Origin: Chitinophagaceae bacterium
GTDB taxonomy: Bacteria; Bacteroidota; Bacteroidia; Chitinophagales; Chitinophagaceae
NCBI GenBank assembly: GCA_017989935.1
Contig: JAGNOY010000025.1
Location: 1-13,830 of the forward strand
Length of the DNA: 13,830 bases
Direction of reading: 5' to 3'
The notes under the pieces are model-generated. The model searched no databases, was not told the DNA's origin, and saw nothing but the letters and a program-made list of their open reading frames with translations. The position numbers and the translations under genes were made by a program. The stretch's first letter is position 1. The number at the start of each line of letters is the position of its first letter. Shown in pieces: positions 6,764 to 13,161 of the stretch.

Positions 6764-7726
6764 ATGAAATTTACCATAGCTTATACCTTATTGTTTTTTT
6801 ATGTGATTGCGGCCATTTTTTTTTGGGGATATAGTTTAAATAAACAAAGTAAATTGATTTATGCTCTTGAGCAAGAGAAAATTAATTTGTTATATAATCA
6901 ACAGCAAAGCAGATTAATTTCTATGGAATTGCACAAGGCAAGGGATAAAAAAATTAGAAGAACTAAACAATATTTGGGTGAAGGTTCAACCTTTATTTTA
7001 ATTATAATTTTATCTGCAGGGATCGTTTATTATTCCTACTATCGTCAACAAAAGTTGAATAAACTTCAGCAAAATTTTATGTTGAGTATTACGCATGAAT
7101 TGAAAACACCCATTGCCGGAATTAAGTTGAACATGCAAACCTTAGAAAAGCATAAGCTAGATGAAGAGATTAAATTGAAATTAGTGAAGTCTTCTGTACA
7201 GGAAACAAACAGGTTAAATGATTTATGTAATAATATTTTGATGGCAACTCAGTTAGAGGATTCGAAACAAGCATTATATACAGAAAAGGTAGAATTGGTT
7301 GGCTTGATTCATGAGATTATTGTACAAATAAAGGAGCGCTATCCTAACTTGAATATTCTGGAAGAATTGTCTTGTAAAAGCGCAGAAGTATCTGGAGATA
7401 AAAGTTTGTGGCAATTAGTGATAAGCAATTTACTGGAGAATGCAAGAAAATATTCTGGCGATTCTAAAGATATTATTGTATCGCTTAGTAAACAGTCGGG
7501 CAATTATTATTTACAAGTAAAAGATTTTGGTATAGGAATTCCTGATGAAGAAAAAAAGAAAATTTTTGATAAATTCTATCGAATAGGAAACGAGAATACA
7601 AGGACATCCAAGGGAACTGGTTTGGGCCTTTTTATTGTAAAGAAAATTGTTCGTTTATATAAATATGACATTACTGTGAAAAACAATCAACCAAAGGGTT
7701 CTATTTTTGAGGTCAGGTTTTCTTAG
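6764..7726 (+). CDS. Membrane sensor histidine kinase
   Basis: This 320-residue protein is the sensor of a two-component pair. It has two membrane spans (about 4-23 and 76-93) enclosing a short, charged, helical segment of about 50 residues and no obvious HAMP or PAS domain. The dimerisation/phosphoacceptor domain follows, with His111 in S-I-T-H-E-L-K-T-P. The ATP-binding domain has the N box around residues 219-231 (Asn226 in L-L-E-N-A-R-K-Y-S), the G1 box D-F-G-I-G-I-P (254-260) and the G2 box G-T-G-L-G-L-F (284-290). All catalytic motifs are present. The layout, with kinase before regulator, resembles the RprX/RprY type of Bacteroidota systems, but I do not assign that name. The small sensor region gives no clue to the stimulus. 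The partner regulator starts 46 bp downstream. Confidence 0.93.
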   Translation: MKFTIAYTLLFFYVIAAIFFWGYSLNKQSKLIYALEQEKINLLYNQQQSRLISMELHKARDKKIRRTKQYLGEGSTFILIIILSAGIVYYSYYRQQKLNKLQQNFMLSITHELKTPIAGIKLNMQTLEKHKLDEEIKLKLVKSSVQETNRLNDLCNNILMATQLEDSKQALYTEKVELVGLIHEIIVQIKERYPNLNILEELSCKSAEVSGDKSLWQLVISNLLENARKYSGDSKDIIVSLSKQSGNYYLQVKDFGIGIPDEEKKKIFDKFYRIGNENTRTSKGTGLGLFIVKKIVRLYKYDITVKNNQPKGSIFEVRFS

Positions 7727-7772
7727 AAGTAAACTAGTTGATTGTTGGTAGCATTTTATAAAACAGATTCAT

Positions 7773-8477
7773 ATGAAAAAAGACAAAGGTCAAATTCTTT
7801 TGGTAGAAGACGAAGAAAGTTTACGCGTTGCGTTGAAGTTGAATTTAGAAATGGAAGGTTATGAAGTAAGCACAGCAGAAACAGGTGCCGCAGCGCTTAA
7901 AGTGTTTAAGGAAGAATATTTTGATTGTATCGTGCTAGATATTATGATACCAGAAATTGATGGATTGGCGGTTTGCGAGATGATTCGCCTACAGAACGAT
8001 AAAATCCCCATACTCTTTCTTTCAGCAAAAAGTACAGGTGCAGATAGGGTGTTGGGGTTAAAAAAAGGTGGAGATGATTATATGATCAAGCCATTTAATT
8101 TAGAAGAATTATTATTAAGAATTGAAAAATTAATTGAGAAGAATAATAAAATTGAACATTCCAATGATGAAGTATCTTATTTTGAAATTGGAAATTGTAA
8201 AATAGATTTTCATGCTCAAGAATGTTATGATATTTCTGGTGAAAAGCGTTTATTAACTAAGAAGGAGTTACAATTCTTAAAACTACTTGTTGAAAATAAA
8301 AATGAAGTAATTACACGAGAATATATTCTTAAAATGGTTTGGGGCTATAATGTATTTCCCACTACTAGAACTATCGATAATTTTATTACAACTTTTCGAA
8401 AGTACTTTGAACCTGAACCCAAACATCCAAAGCATTTCTTAAGTATTAGAGGGGTGGGCTATAAGTTCACTATTTAA
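7773..8477 (+). CDS. OmpR/PhoB-family response regulator
   Basis: This 234-residue cytoplasmic transcription factor has an N-terminal receiver domain (about 6-120) with the acidic pocket E12/D13, the phosphoacceptor Asp56 in C-I-V-L-D-I-M-I-P, Ser84 at the switch position and Lys106 in M-I-K-P-F. A C-terminal winged-helix DNA-binding domain (about 135-234) has the L-T-K-K-E-L-Q-F-L-K-L-L helix and the final R-G-V-G-Y-K-F wing. It is surely the partner of the kinase encoded just upstream and is probably co-transcribed with it. Its targets are unknown. Its stop codon overlaps the stop of the convergent O-antigen ligase gene by sharing the palindrome TTAA at 8474-8477. Confidence 0.95.
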   Translation: MKKDKGQILLVEDEESLRVALKLNLEMEGYEVSTAETGAAALKVFKEEYFDCIVLDIMIPEIDGLAVCEMIRLQNDKIPILFLSAKSTGADRVLGLKKGGDDYMIKPFNLEELLLRIEKLIEKNNKIEHSNDEVSYFEIGNCKIDFHAQECYDISGEKRLLTKKELQFLKLLVENKNEVITREYILKMVWGYNVFPTTRTIDNFITTFRKYFEPEPKHPKHFLSIRGVGYKFTI

Positions 8478-9727
8478 ATAATTAGCTGCCTATTTGGTTG
8501 GTTGTTTGTTTGTGTTTGAAATAATAAGATATTCAAAAAGGTAAGTAAAAAGACGGCACCTGCTTGAATTTCAAACATGTCGTCTGTACAAATATTTACC
8601 ATAATTAAAAGCATCAGCCAAATGCCTAAAAATGATTTCTCCTTAAAAAAATACCATAAACAACAAAGGATTAAAAAACAAAGTATGAGGAGCCCAAGAA
8701 TTCCTAAGTCTAACCAAGTATGCAAGATTTGATTATGAGTATGCATATTGTTTAGTACTAAGTCGTCGAAATGAAACTCTTTAAATTGTTGAAGCAACAA
8801 TGGGTTAGCTTCTCCGGTACCATATCCGGTAATCCACTTTTTCTCAATTAGCCCCCACTCTAATTTCCAAGCCACTTTTCTTGCGCCAGTTGAATTTGAA
8901 AATTTCGTATCCTTTTCAGGCAAACTAAGATTTCCAATTGTTTCTTGAATTCTATAATTTATACTTGGAATGGAGAAGAAGATTATGATAGTTGCTGAGA
9001 TTAAAGCTATTAAACCAATTCTGCGAAACCATGGGTTTTCTATTTTCCCTGATAAATACCAGACGAAATAAATGAAAAAGAGAAAAACATAAATTAATAT
9101 AGTTTTCGATGAAAGGAATATGATAGCTAGAAAAAAAATAAGGTTAATGAAAAATAGCAAAACGCGCCAAAAATATCCACGGTAATAATTAGTCATAAGT
9201 AGCCAAGTCACATAAATAAAACCAAATGCAAAATAATTTGAATAATAGCCGGGGTGCATGATGGCTGCCGATAAATTCATTCTTTTAAATACTTCTTGCA
9301 ACCCCGCATAGCCAAAATTAACGGATGAATAGATTGATGCATAGATAAAAGAAACAAACGCTGAGGCGCAAAACACATTAAAAAAAAGGATGGTTTTATT
9401 TTTGTCGAAATAATTTTCGGAAGCAAAAAATAGTGGAAGTATAAAAAAGCAAATTTTAACTTCAATACTATGCAATCCTTCTGGAATATGATCGCTAAAC
9501 GGTAGTACGATGAGATGAAAAAGAAAAAAAGCCCACATGATGAGAAGAGGCAGGGTGATAGTGATTTTTTTTATTTTTAGTAATAGATTTGAGTCAACTA
9601 GCCAATGTAAAGCCAGTAGTCCAATACCTACAGAATTTATTCTTTCATGCCAAGGAAAACTTGCAATGGTTAGGCATAGTATAATTACCCAAAGCCCTTC
9701 TCTGTTAAATTTTATTTTGACATCCAT
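8474..9727 (-). CDS. O-antigen ligase / polymerase family membrane protein (Wzy/WaaL-like)
   Basis: This 417-residue protein is mostly hydrophobic, with roughly ten to twelve predicted membrane spans in paired clusters. A large polar loop in the second half (about residues 260-340) contains W-I-T-G-Y-G-T-G and then N-M-H-T-H-N-Q-I-L-H-T-W-L-D-L-G-I-L-G, the signature of the O-antigen ligase (Wzy_C) family. Such proteins join or polymerise lipid-linked glycans on the periplasmic face of the inner membrane; some members instead glycosylate proteins. No glycan gene cluster surrounds it, so the acceptor is unclear. The gene is divergent from the YciO/TsaC-family gene across a 44-bp gap and convergent with the response regulator. 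Confidence 0.85.
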   Translation of the reverse strand: MDVKIKFNREGLWVIILCLTIASFPWHERINSVGIGLLALHWLVDSNLLLKIKKITITLPLLIMWAFFLFHLIVLPFSDHIPEGLHSIEVKICFFILPLFFASENYFDKNKTILFFNVFCASAFVSFIYASIYSSVNFGYAGLQEVFKRMNLSAAIMHPGYYSNYFAFGFIYVTWLLMTNYYRGYFWRVLLFFINLIFFLAIIFLSSKTILIYVFLFFIYFVWYLSGKIENPWFRRIGLIALISATIIIFFSIPSINYRIQETIGNLSLPEKDTKFSNSTGARKVAWKLEWGLIEKKWITGYGTGEANPLLLQQFKEFHFDDLVLNNMHTHNQILHTWLDLGILGLLILCFLILCCLWYFFKEKSFLGIWLMLLIMVNICTDDMFEIQAGAVFLLTFLNILLFQTQTNNQPNRQLII

Positions 9728-9758
9728 GAAATGACGAAGTTAATAATTCTGATTACAA

Positions 9759-9766
9759 TATCTTTG
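9759..9766 (+). promoter_or_regulatory. Bacteroidota -7 promoter element (TATCTTTG)
   Basis: This exact TAnnTTTG match ends 5 nt before the ATG at 9772, so transcription is expected to start at or next to the start codon. It lies inside the 44-bp divergent gap. No clear -33 TTG is seen. Confidence 0.55.
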
Positions 9767-9771
9767 CAAAC

Positions 9772-10380
9772 ATGTTAATAGACATAAATTGTCAAAATCC
9801 TGATGAAAGGAAAATAAGGCTAGTTGTTGATTGCCTTAAAAAAGGAGGTGTTATAATTTATCCTACTGATACCGTATATGGTATAGGTTGTGATATTGAA
9901 CATCCTGAGGCGATTGAACGAATTTGTAGAATCAAACAAATTAACCCTCAAAAGGCACAATTGTCTTTTTTGTGTTCAGATTTAAGTCACCTTAGTGAAT
10001 ATGCAAAGGCCATTGATACGCCAATTTATCGGTTCATTAAACGTTACTTGCCAGGGCCTTACACTTTTATTTTGGCTGCTAGTAAAAAAGTACCCAAGCT
10101 ATTGCGTACTCGTAGAGAAACTGTTGGCATTAGAGTGCCAGATCATAAAATTAGCCATGCGTTACTTAAAGAACTTGGAAGGCCATTATTAAGCACTTCT
10201 TTGCCTTTAGATGATATTGAAATTATGACAGATCCGGAGCTTATTTTTGAAAAATTTGGCTCAGTGGTAGAATTTGTGATTGATGGAGGCCACGGTGGTT
10301 CAATTCCTTCTACCATAGTTGATTGCAGTTTATACCCGCCTGAAATTCTTAGAGAAGGTGCTGGAGTTATTGAAATTTAG
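9772..10380 (+). CDS. L-threonylcarbamoyladenylate synthase family protein, YciO-like
   Basis: This 202-residue protein belongs to the YrdC/Sua5 fold. The family includes TsaC/Sua5, which makes threonylcarbamoyl-AMP from threonine, bicarbonate and ATP for the t6A37 modification of tRNAs reading ANN codons. The nucleotide/threonine-site segment G-G-V-I-I-Y-P-T-D-T-V-Y-G-I-G-C (25-40) is clear. The rest follows E. coli YciO more than TsaC: R-I-K-Q-I-N-P replaces the K-x-R-P motif (K55-Q56-I57), and L-S-T-S-L (140-144) stands where TsaC has an S-x-N motif. Members like this are usually annotated as threonylcarbamoyl-AMP synthase in Bacteroidota; whether it is the functional TsaC depends on what else the genome carries, so I leave the symbol blank. 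The ATG is supported by the promoter box just upstream. Confidence 0.88.
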   Translation: MLIDINCQNPDERKIRLVVDCLKKGGVIIYPTDTVYGIGCDIEHPEAIERICRIKQINPQKAQLSFLCSDLSHLSEYAKAIDTPIYRFIKRYLPGPYTFILAASKKVPKLLRTRRETVGIRVPDHKISHALLKELGRPLLSTSLPLDDIEIMTDPELIFEKFGSVVEFVIDGGHGGSIPSTIVDCSLYPPEILREGAGVIEI

Positions 10381-10457
10381 ATTTTTTTGTAATTATATTA
10401 GAATATTTCAACTTCAATTTCATTTTATAAATAGTTTTTTCTTAATTTGTTCCCCAT

Positions 10458-10465
10458 TACATTTG
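10458..10465 (+). promoter_or_regulatory. Bacteroidota -7 promoter element (TACATTTG)
   Basis: This exact TAnnTTTG match is identical to the metH box. It would start a transcript with a leader of about 90 nt before the beta-barrel gene at 10563. A small hairpin (TTTGC at 10462-10466 with GCAAA at 10471-10475) overlaps it. No convincing -33 element is seen. Confidence 0.35.
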
Positions 10466-10562
10466 CTAAAGCAAAAAATTGGCTAAAATCCAGTTTTTTC
10501 TTTGTTTTTGTAACGTAAATAAAGTAGGGCTATTCATAAATCCCTTATTTAAAATAAAACAC

Positions 10563-11234
10563 ATGAAGAGGATTTTATTCATATTGGTTTTCATGACAAG
10601 CTATGTATTCACTACAAAAGCGCAATTATTTTCTATTCCACATTGGGATTATTACTATGATATCAAGGCGCATGAAAAGGGGCAATTACATTTCTCTTAT
10701 GGGTATGGTCAGCCACGACTTGATAAAGAACTATTTAAGTATCACAAAGCTGAAATTGATTTCAGGGTCGTGGGCATAGGACCTTTTATGTGGAAGGCAG
10801 AGTATGGGCTTACACGTAAACTAAGTGTAGCCTTGTCTGCGTCTTATATTTTATATAAATCGGATTGGAAAAGAATGAAATTTGATGCTTACAAAGGAAT
10901 TGATTTACCTTTTACTTATGGTACACAATTTCATGATTTGTCAGCAAACTTGAGATTTAATTACCATTTGTTTGTGAATAAAGACTTAGATGTATATATC
11001 GGTGGTGGCGCTGGGTATAACTATTTTAAACATAAAGATTTTACAGCCTATTTACCTGAGGACACTACTTTTAATGCCCAATTCAAGCAACCTTTTCCAG
11101 TGTCAGCAGAAATGACATTTGGCATTAGATATTATTTTCTAACCAGAACTGCTATTTATTTGGAAGCTGGATATGCTAAGTCAATTGTACAAGCAGGATT
11201 TGTATTTAAATTCAGGCATAGAAAAAGAGGATAA
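10563..11234 (+). CDS. Outer-membrane beta-barrel protein, function unknown
   Basis: This 223-residue exported protein has a signal peptide M-K-R-I-L-F-I-L-V-F-M... with likely cleavage near T-K-A-Q (residues 18-21). The mature chain is rich in Tyr, Phe and Gly with alternating-residue strands (L-H-F-S-Y-G-Y-G, L-S-V-A-L-S-A-S-Y, V-Y-I-G-G-G-A-G-Y, A-I-Y-L-E-A-G-Y-A) and ends with an aromatic strand F-V-F-K-F plus a basic tail, as in small Bacteroidota outer-membrane barrels. The frame extends upstream to a TTG at 10479, but the ATG at 10563 is chosen because the signal peptide starts there. No specific family or function is recognised. It stands between the YciO-like gene and a tiny membrane-protein gene on the same strand. 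Confidence 0.8.
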   Translation: MKRILFILVFMTSYVFTTKAQLFSIPHWDYYYDIKAHEKGQLHFSYGYGQPRLDKELFKYHKAEIDFRVVGIGPFMWKAEYGLTRKLSVALSASYILYKSDWKRMKFDAYKGIDLPFTYGTQFHDLSANLRFNYHLFVNKDLDVYIGGGAGYNYFKHKDFTAYLPEDTTFNAQFKQPFPVSAEMTFGIRYYFLTRTAIYLEAGYAKSIVQAGFVFKFRHRKRG

Positions 11235-11240
11235 TTCTAT

Positions 11241-11248
11241 TATATTTG
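11241..11248 (+). promoter_or_regulatory. Bacteroidota -7 promoter element (TATATTTG)
   Basis: This exact TAnnTTTG match lies 18 nt upstream of the ATG at 11267, at a natural promoter distance. It supports the 41-codon frame as a real gene and may drive the genes that follow (pdxH and the GH3 gene). No clear -33 element. Confidence 0.5.
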
Positions 11249-11266
11249 CAATCTTAAAAATTCAAC

Positions 11267-11392
11267 ATGAAGGCAGTTTTACTTTCTATTAAAGAAATAG
11301 GTGATATGTTTGGTTATGCAGGATGTATTATATACGTTCTGGTTATGTTTGTTGCTTGTGTATATGTAATGCGTAAGTATCTTAAGGGGTAA
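11267..11392 (+). CDS. Small single-span membrane protein (41 aa)
   Basis: A 41-codon frame with ATG start and TAA stop fits exactly between the beta-barrel gene and pdxH. The product begins M-K-A-V-L-L-S-I-K-E-I-G-D-M-F, has one hydrophobic span at about residues 17-35 (Y-A-G-C-I-I-Y-V-L-V-M-F-V-A-C-V-Y-V-M) and ends with the basic tail R-K-Y-L-K-G. The positive tail after the span suggests an inner-membrane protein with a cytoplasmic C terminus. It is preceded by an exact -7 promoter box and followed 25 bp later by pdxH. I recognise no family. It is short enough for automated annotation to miss; the chance that it is spurious is reduced by its position, membrane character and promoter. Confidence 0.6.
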   Translation: MKAVLLSIKEIGDMFGYAGCIIYVLVMFVACVYVMRKYLKG

Positions 11393-11417
11393 TTCTTAGG
11401 AATTTCTATATCAAATT

Positions 11418-12062
11418 ATGCCAACAAAGTTATCCGACATAAGAACGGAATATCTCTTAGCTTCACTTCGCGAATTTGAGGTTAAAAAATCGCCCTTTGA
11501 TCAATTTGAAAAATGGTTTAAAGAAGCCGTTGATGCAGAAATAGAGGATGTAAACGCGATGACTTTAGCTTCCGTTGATTCAAATAATAAGCCGCACGCT
11601 AGAATTGTATTGCTTAAAGGATTAGAGAACAGTCAATTCGTTTTCTATTCTAATTATCATAGTCATAAAGGACAGCAGATGAATGAAAATGCTGCTGTAG
11701 CATTGGTTTTTTATTGGAAAGAACTGCAAAGGCAAGTAAGGATCGAAGGGCAGGTAAGTCGAATATTGGAGGCCGAGTCTGTAAAGTATTTTAACTCTAG
11801 ACCTGTTGAAAGCCAAATTGGTGCTTGGGCCTCGAATCAAAGCGAAACCTTAGCCAATAGAGAAATCCTCGACGAAAAATTCGCTCAATTCACAGTCAAG
11901 TTTGAAAATGGCATTGTGCCTAAGCCTCAGAATTGGGGAGGCTACCAAGTAGAGGCTAACTCTATAGAGTTTTGGCAGGGTAGAGCTAGCCGACTGCATG
12001 ATCGTATTTTGTATTCAAAAAATAAACAAGAATTATGGGAAATTTCAAGACTGAGCCCATAA
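11418..12062 (+). CDS. pdxH: Pyridoxamine/pyridoxine 5'-phosphate oxidase
   Basis: This 214-residue cytoplasmic FMN enzyme oxidises pyridoxamine or pyridoxine 5'-phosphate to pyridoxal 5'-phosphate, the last step of vitamin B6 synthesis and salvage. The sequence matches the family end to end and is close to the E. coli length (218). The FMN-binding region A-R-I-V-L-L-K-G-L...F-Y-S-N-Y-H-S-H-K-G-Q-Q, the R-Q-V-R-I-E-G strand, the S-R-P-V-E-S-Q-I-G-A-W-A-S segment, the substrate-binding F-W-Q-G-R-A-S-R-L-H-D-R motif and the C-terminal W-E-I-S-R-L-S-P are all intact. The GH3 gene begins 19 bp downstream, so the two are probably co-transcribed. Confidence 0.96.
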   Translation: MPTKLSDIRTEYLLASLREFEVKKSPFDQFEKWFKEAVDAEIEDVNAMTLASVDSNNKPHARIVLLKGLENSQFVFYSNYHSHKGQQMNENAAVALVFYWKELQRQVRIEGQVSRILEAESVKYFNSRPVESQIGAWASNQSETLANREILDEKFAQFTVKFENGIVPKPQNWGGYQVEANSIEFWQGRASRLHDRILYSKNKQELWEISRLSP

Positions 12063-12081
12063 TCTCCTTAAAAAGCTTCTA

Positions 12082-13158
12082 ATGAAAAAATTGTTCTTAT
12101 TTCTAATAGGCATTTTAAGTCTACATATAGGGTATGCCCAAATTGATAGCTTAGATATTAAAATTGGCCAGATGATTATGGTGGGTATGTCAGGTAATAC
12201 TGTGACAAAAGAATCTAAAATAATCAAAGACGTTCAACAGGGAATTGTCGGAGGAATTCTATTATTTGAATACAATATAAGCCCTAATGAAAGTCAACAA
12301 AAATTACTTGCATTGACAGATGCATTGCAAGATGCTGCAAAAATCCCCTTGCTGATTTCAATTGATCAAGAAGGAGGGCAGGTGAACCGTTTGAAAACAA
12401 AATATGGATTTCAATCAATGCCTTCTGCCAAAAGTGTTGGACTCATAGATAATGATCAGTATACAAGAAAAATAGGGAAGACCATCGCAAGCACCCTGGC
12501 CTCTTGTGGCATTAACTTAAATTATGCACCTGTATTAGATGTATATAATCCCAATAACCCTGTACTTGGTAAAAGAGGCAGATGTTATTCTTCTATTCCT
12601 TCAAAAATAACGCATTTTGCTGCTTTGACAATTGAAGAACATCACAAAATAGGTATTAAAACTGCCTTGAAACATTTTCCAGGGCATGGCAATAGCTTAA
12701 GTGATTCTCATTTAGGGTTAACTGATGTCACTAAGCAATGGAAAAAAGAAGAACTAGATCCTTATAAAACATTAATCAATGAAGGTATGGCCGATATGAT
12801 TATGATGGCACATATCGTCAATCGTAATCTAGATAGTAGTGGGCTGCCAGCCTCTTTATCAAAAAAAATAGTAGATAATTTATTAAGAAAAGACTTGAAT
12901 TTCGGAGGAGTCATCATTACGGATGACATGCAAATGCATGCAATTAGTAATTATTATGGTTTAGAAAAAAGTTTAAAACTATCAATTAATGCGGGGGTAG
13001 ATATTGTTATGTTTAGTAATAACATTAAAGGTGCTTCAAATTACAGTCCAGAAAATATTCATGCTACAATTAAGAAACTTGTTCAGCAAGGTGCAATACC
13101 CTTAAGTAGAATCAATGAAAGCTATGCTCGAATTATTGCCTTGAAAAAAAGTAGATAA
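12082..13158 (+). CDS. Secreted glycoside hydrolase family 3 enzyme (NagZ-like beta-N-acetylhexosaminidase)
   Basis: This 358-residue protein starts with a signal peptide (M-K-K-L-F-L-F-L-I-G..., cleavage near G-Y-A-Q, residues 17-20) followed by one GH3 N-terminal barrel. It carries the NagZ signature K-H-F-P-G-H-G-N-S at 197-205 with Asp208 and His210 (the D-S-H acid/base dyad of NagZ enzymes), the substrate-site S-I-D-Q-E-G-G-Q-V-N-R-L at 93-104, and the nucleophile region I-T-D-D-M (Asp281, probably the nucleophile, and Asp282). The expected reaction is removal of terminal beta-N-acetylglucosamine from peptidoglycan fragments or other glycans. Unlike the cytoplasmic E. coli NagZ it is exported. 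It also lacks the C-terminal beta-lactamase-like domain that many Bacteroidota GH3 homologues carry. Confidence 0.9.
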   Translation: MKKLFLFLIGILSLHIGYAQIDSLDIKIGQMIMVGMSGNTVTKESKIIKDVQQGIVGGILLFEYNISPNESQQKLLALTDALQDAAKIPLLISIDQEGGQVNRLKTKYGFQSMPSAKSVGLIDNDQYTRKIGKTIASTLASCGINLNYAPVLDVYNPNNPVLGKRGRCYSSIPSKITHFAALTIEEHHKIGIKTALKHFPGHGNSLSDSHLGLTDVTKQWKKEELDPYKTLINEGMADMIMMAHIVNRNLDSSGLPASLSKKIVDNLLRKDLNFGGVIITDDMQMHAISNYYGLEKSLKLSINAGVDIVMFSNNIKGASNYSPENIHATIKKLVQQGAIPLSRINESYARIIALKKSR

Positions 13159-13161
13159 ATT

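Noticed and set aside
10462..10475. Small hairpin TTTGC/GCAAA after the YciO-like gene as a terminator
   Set aside because: Only 5 bp, AT-rich and followed by A residues on the plus strand; it also overlaps a promoter box. Not a convincing intrinsic terminator.
10479..10562. A 28-codon N-terminal extension of the beta-barrel protein from a TTG codon
   Set aside because: The ATG at 10563 begins a standard signal peptide; the extension would bury it and starts with a rare codon just beyond a promoter-like box.
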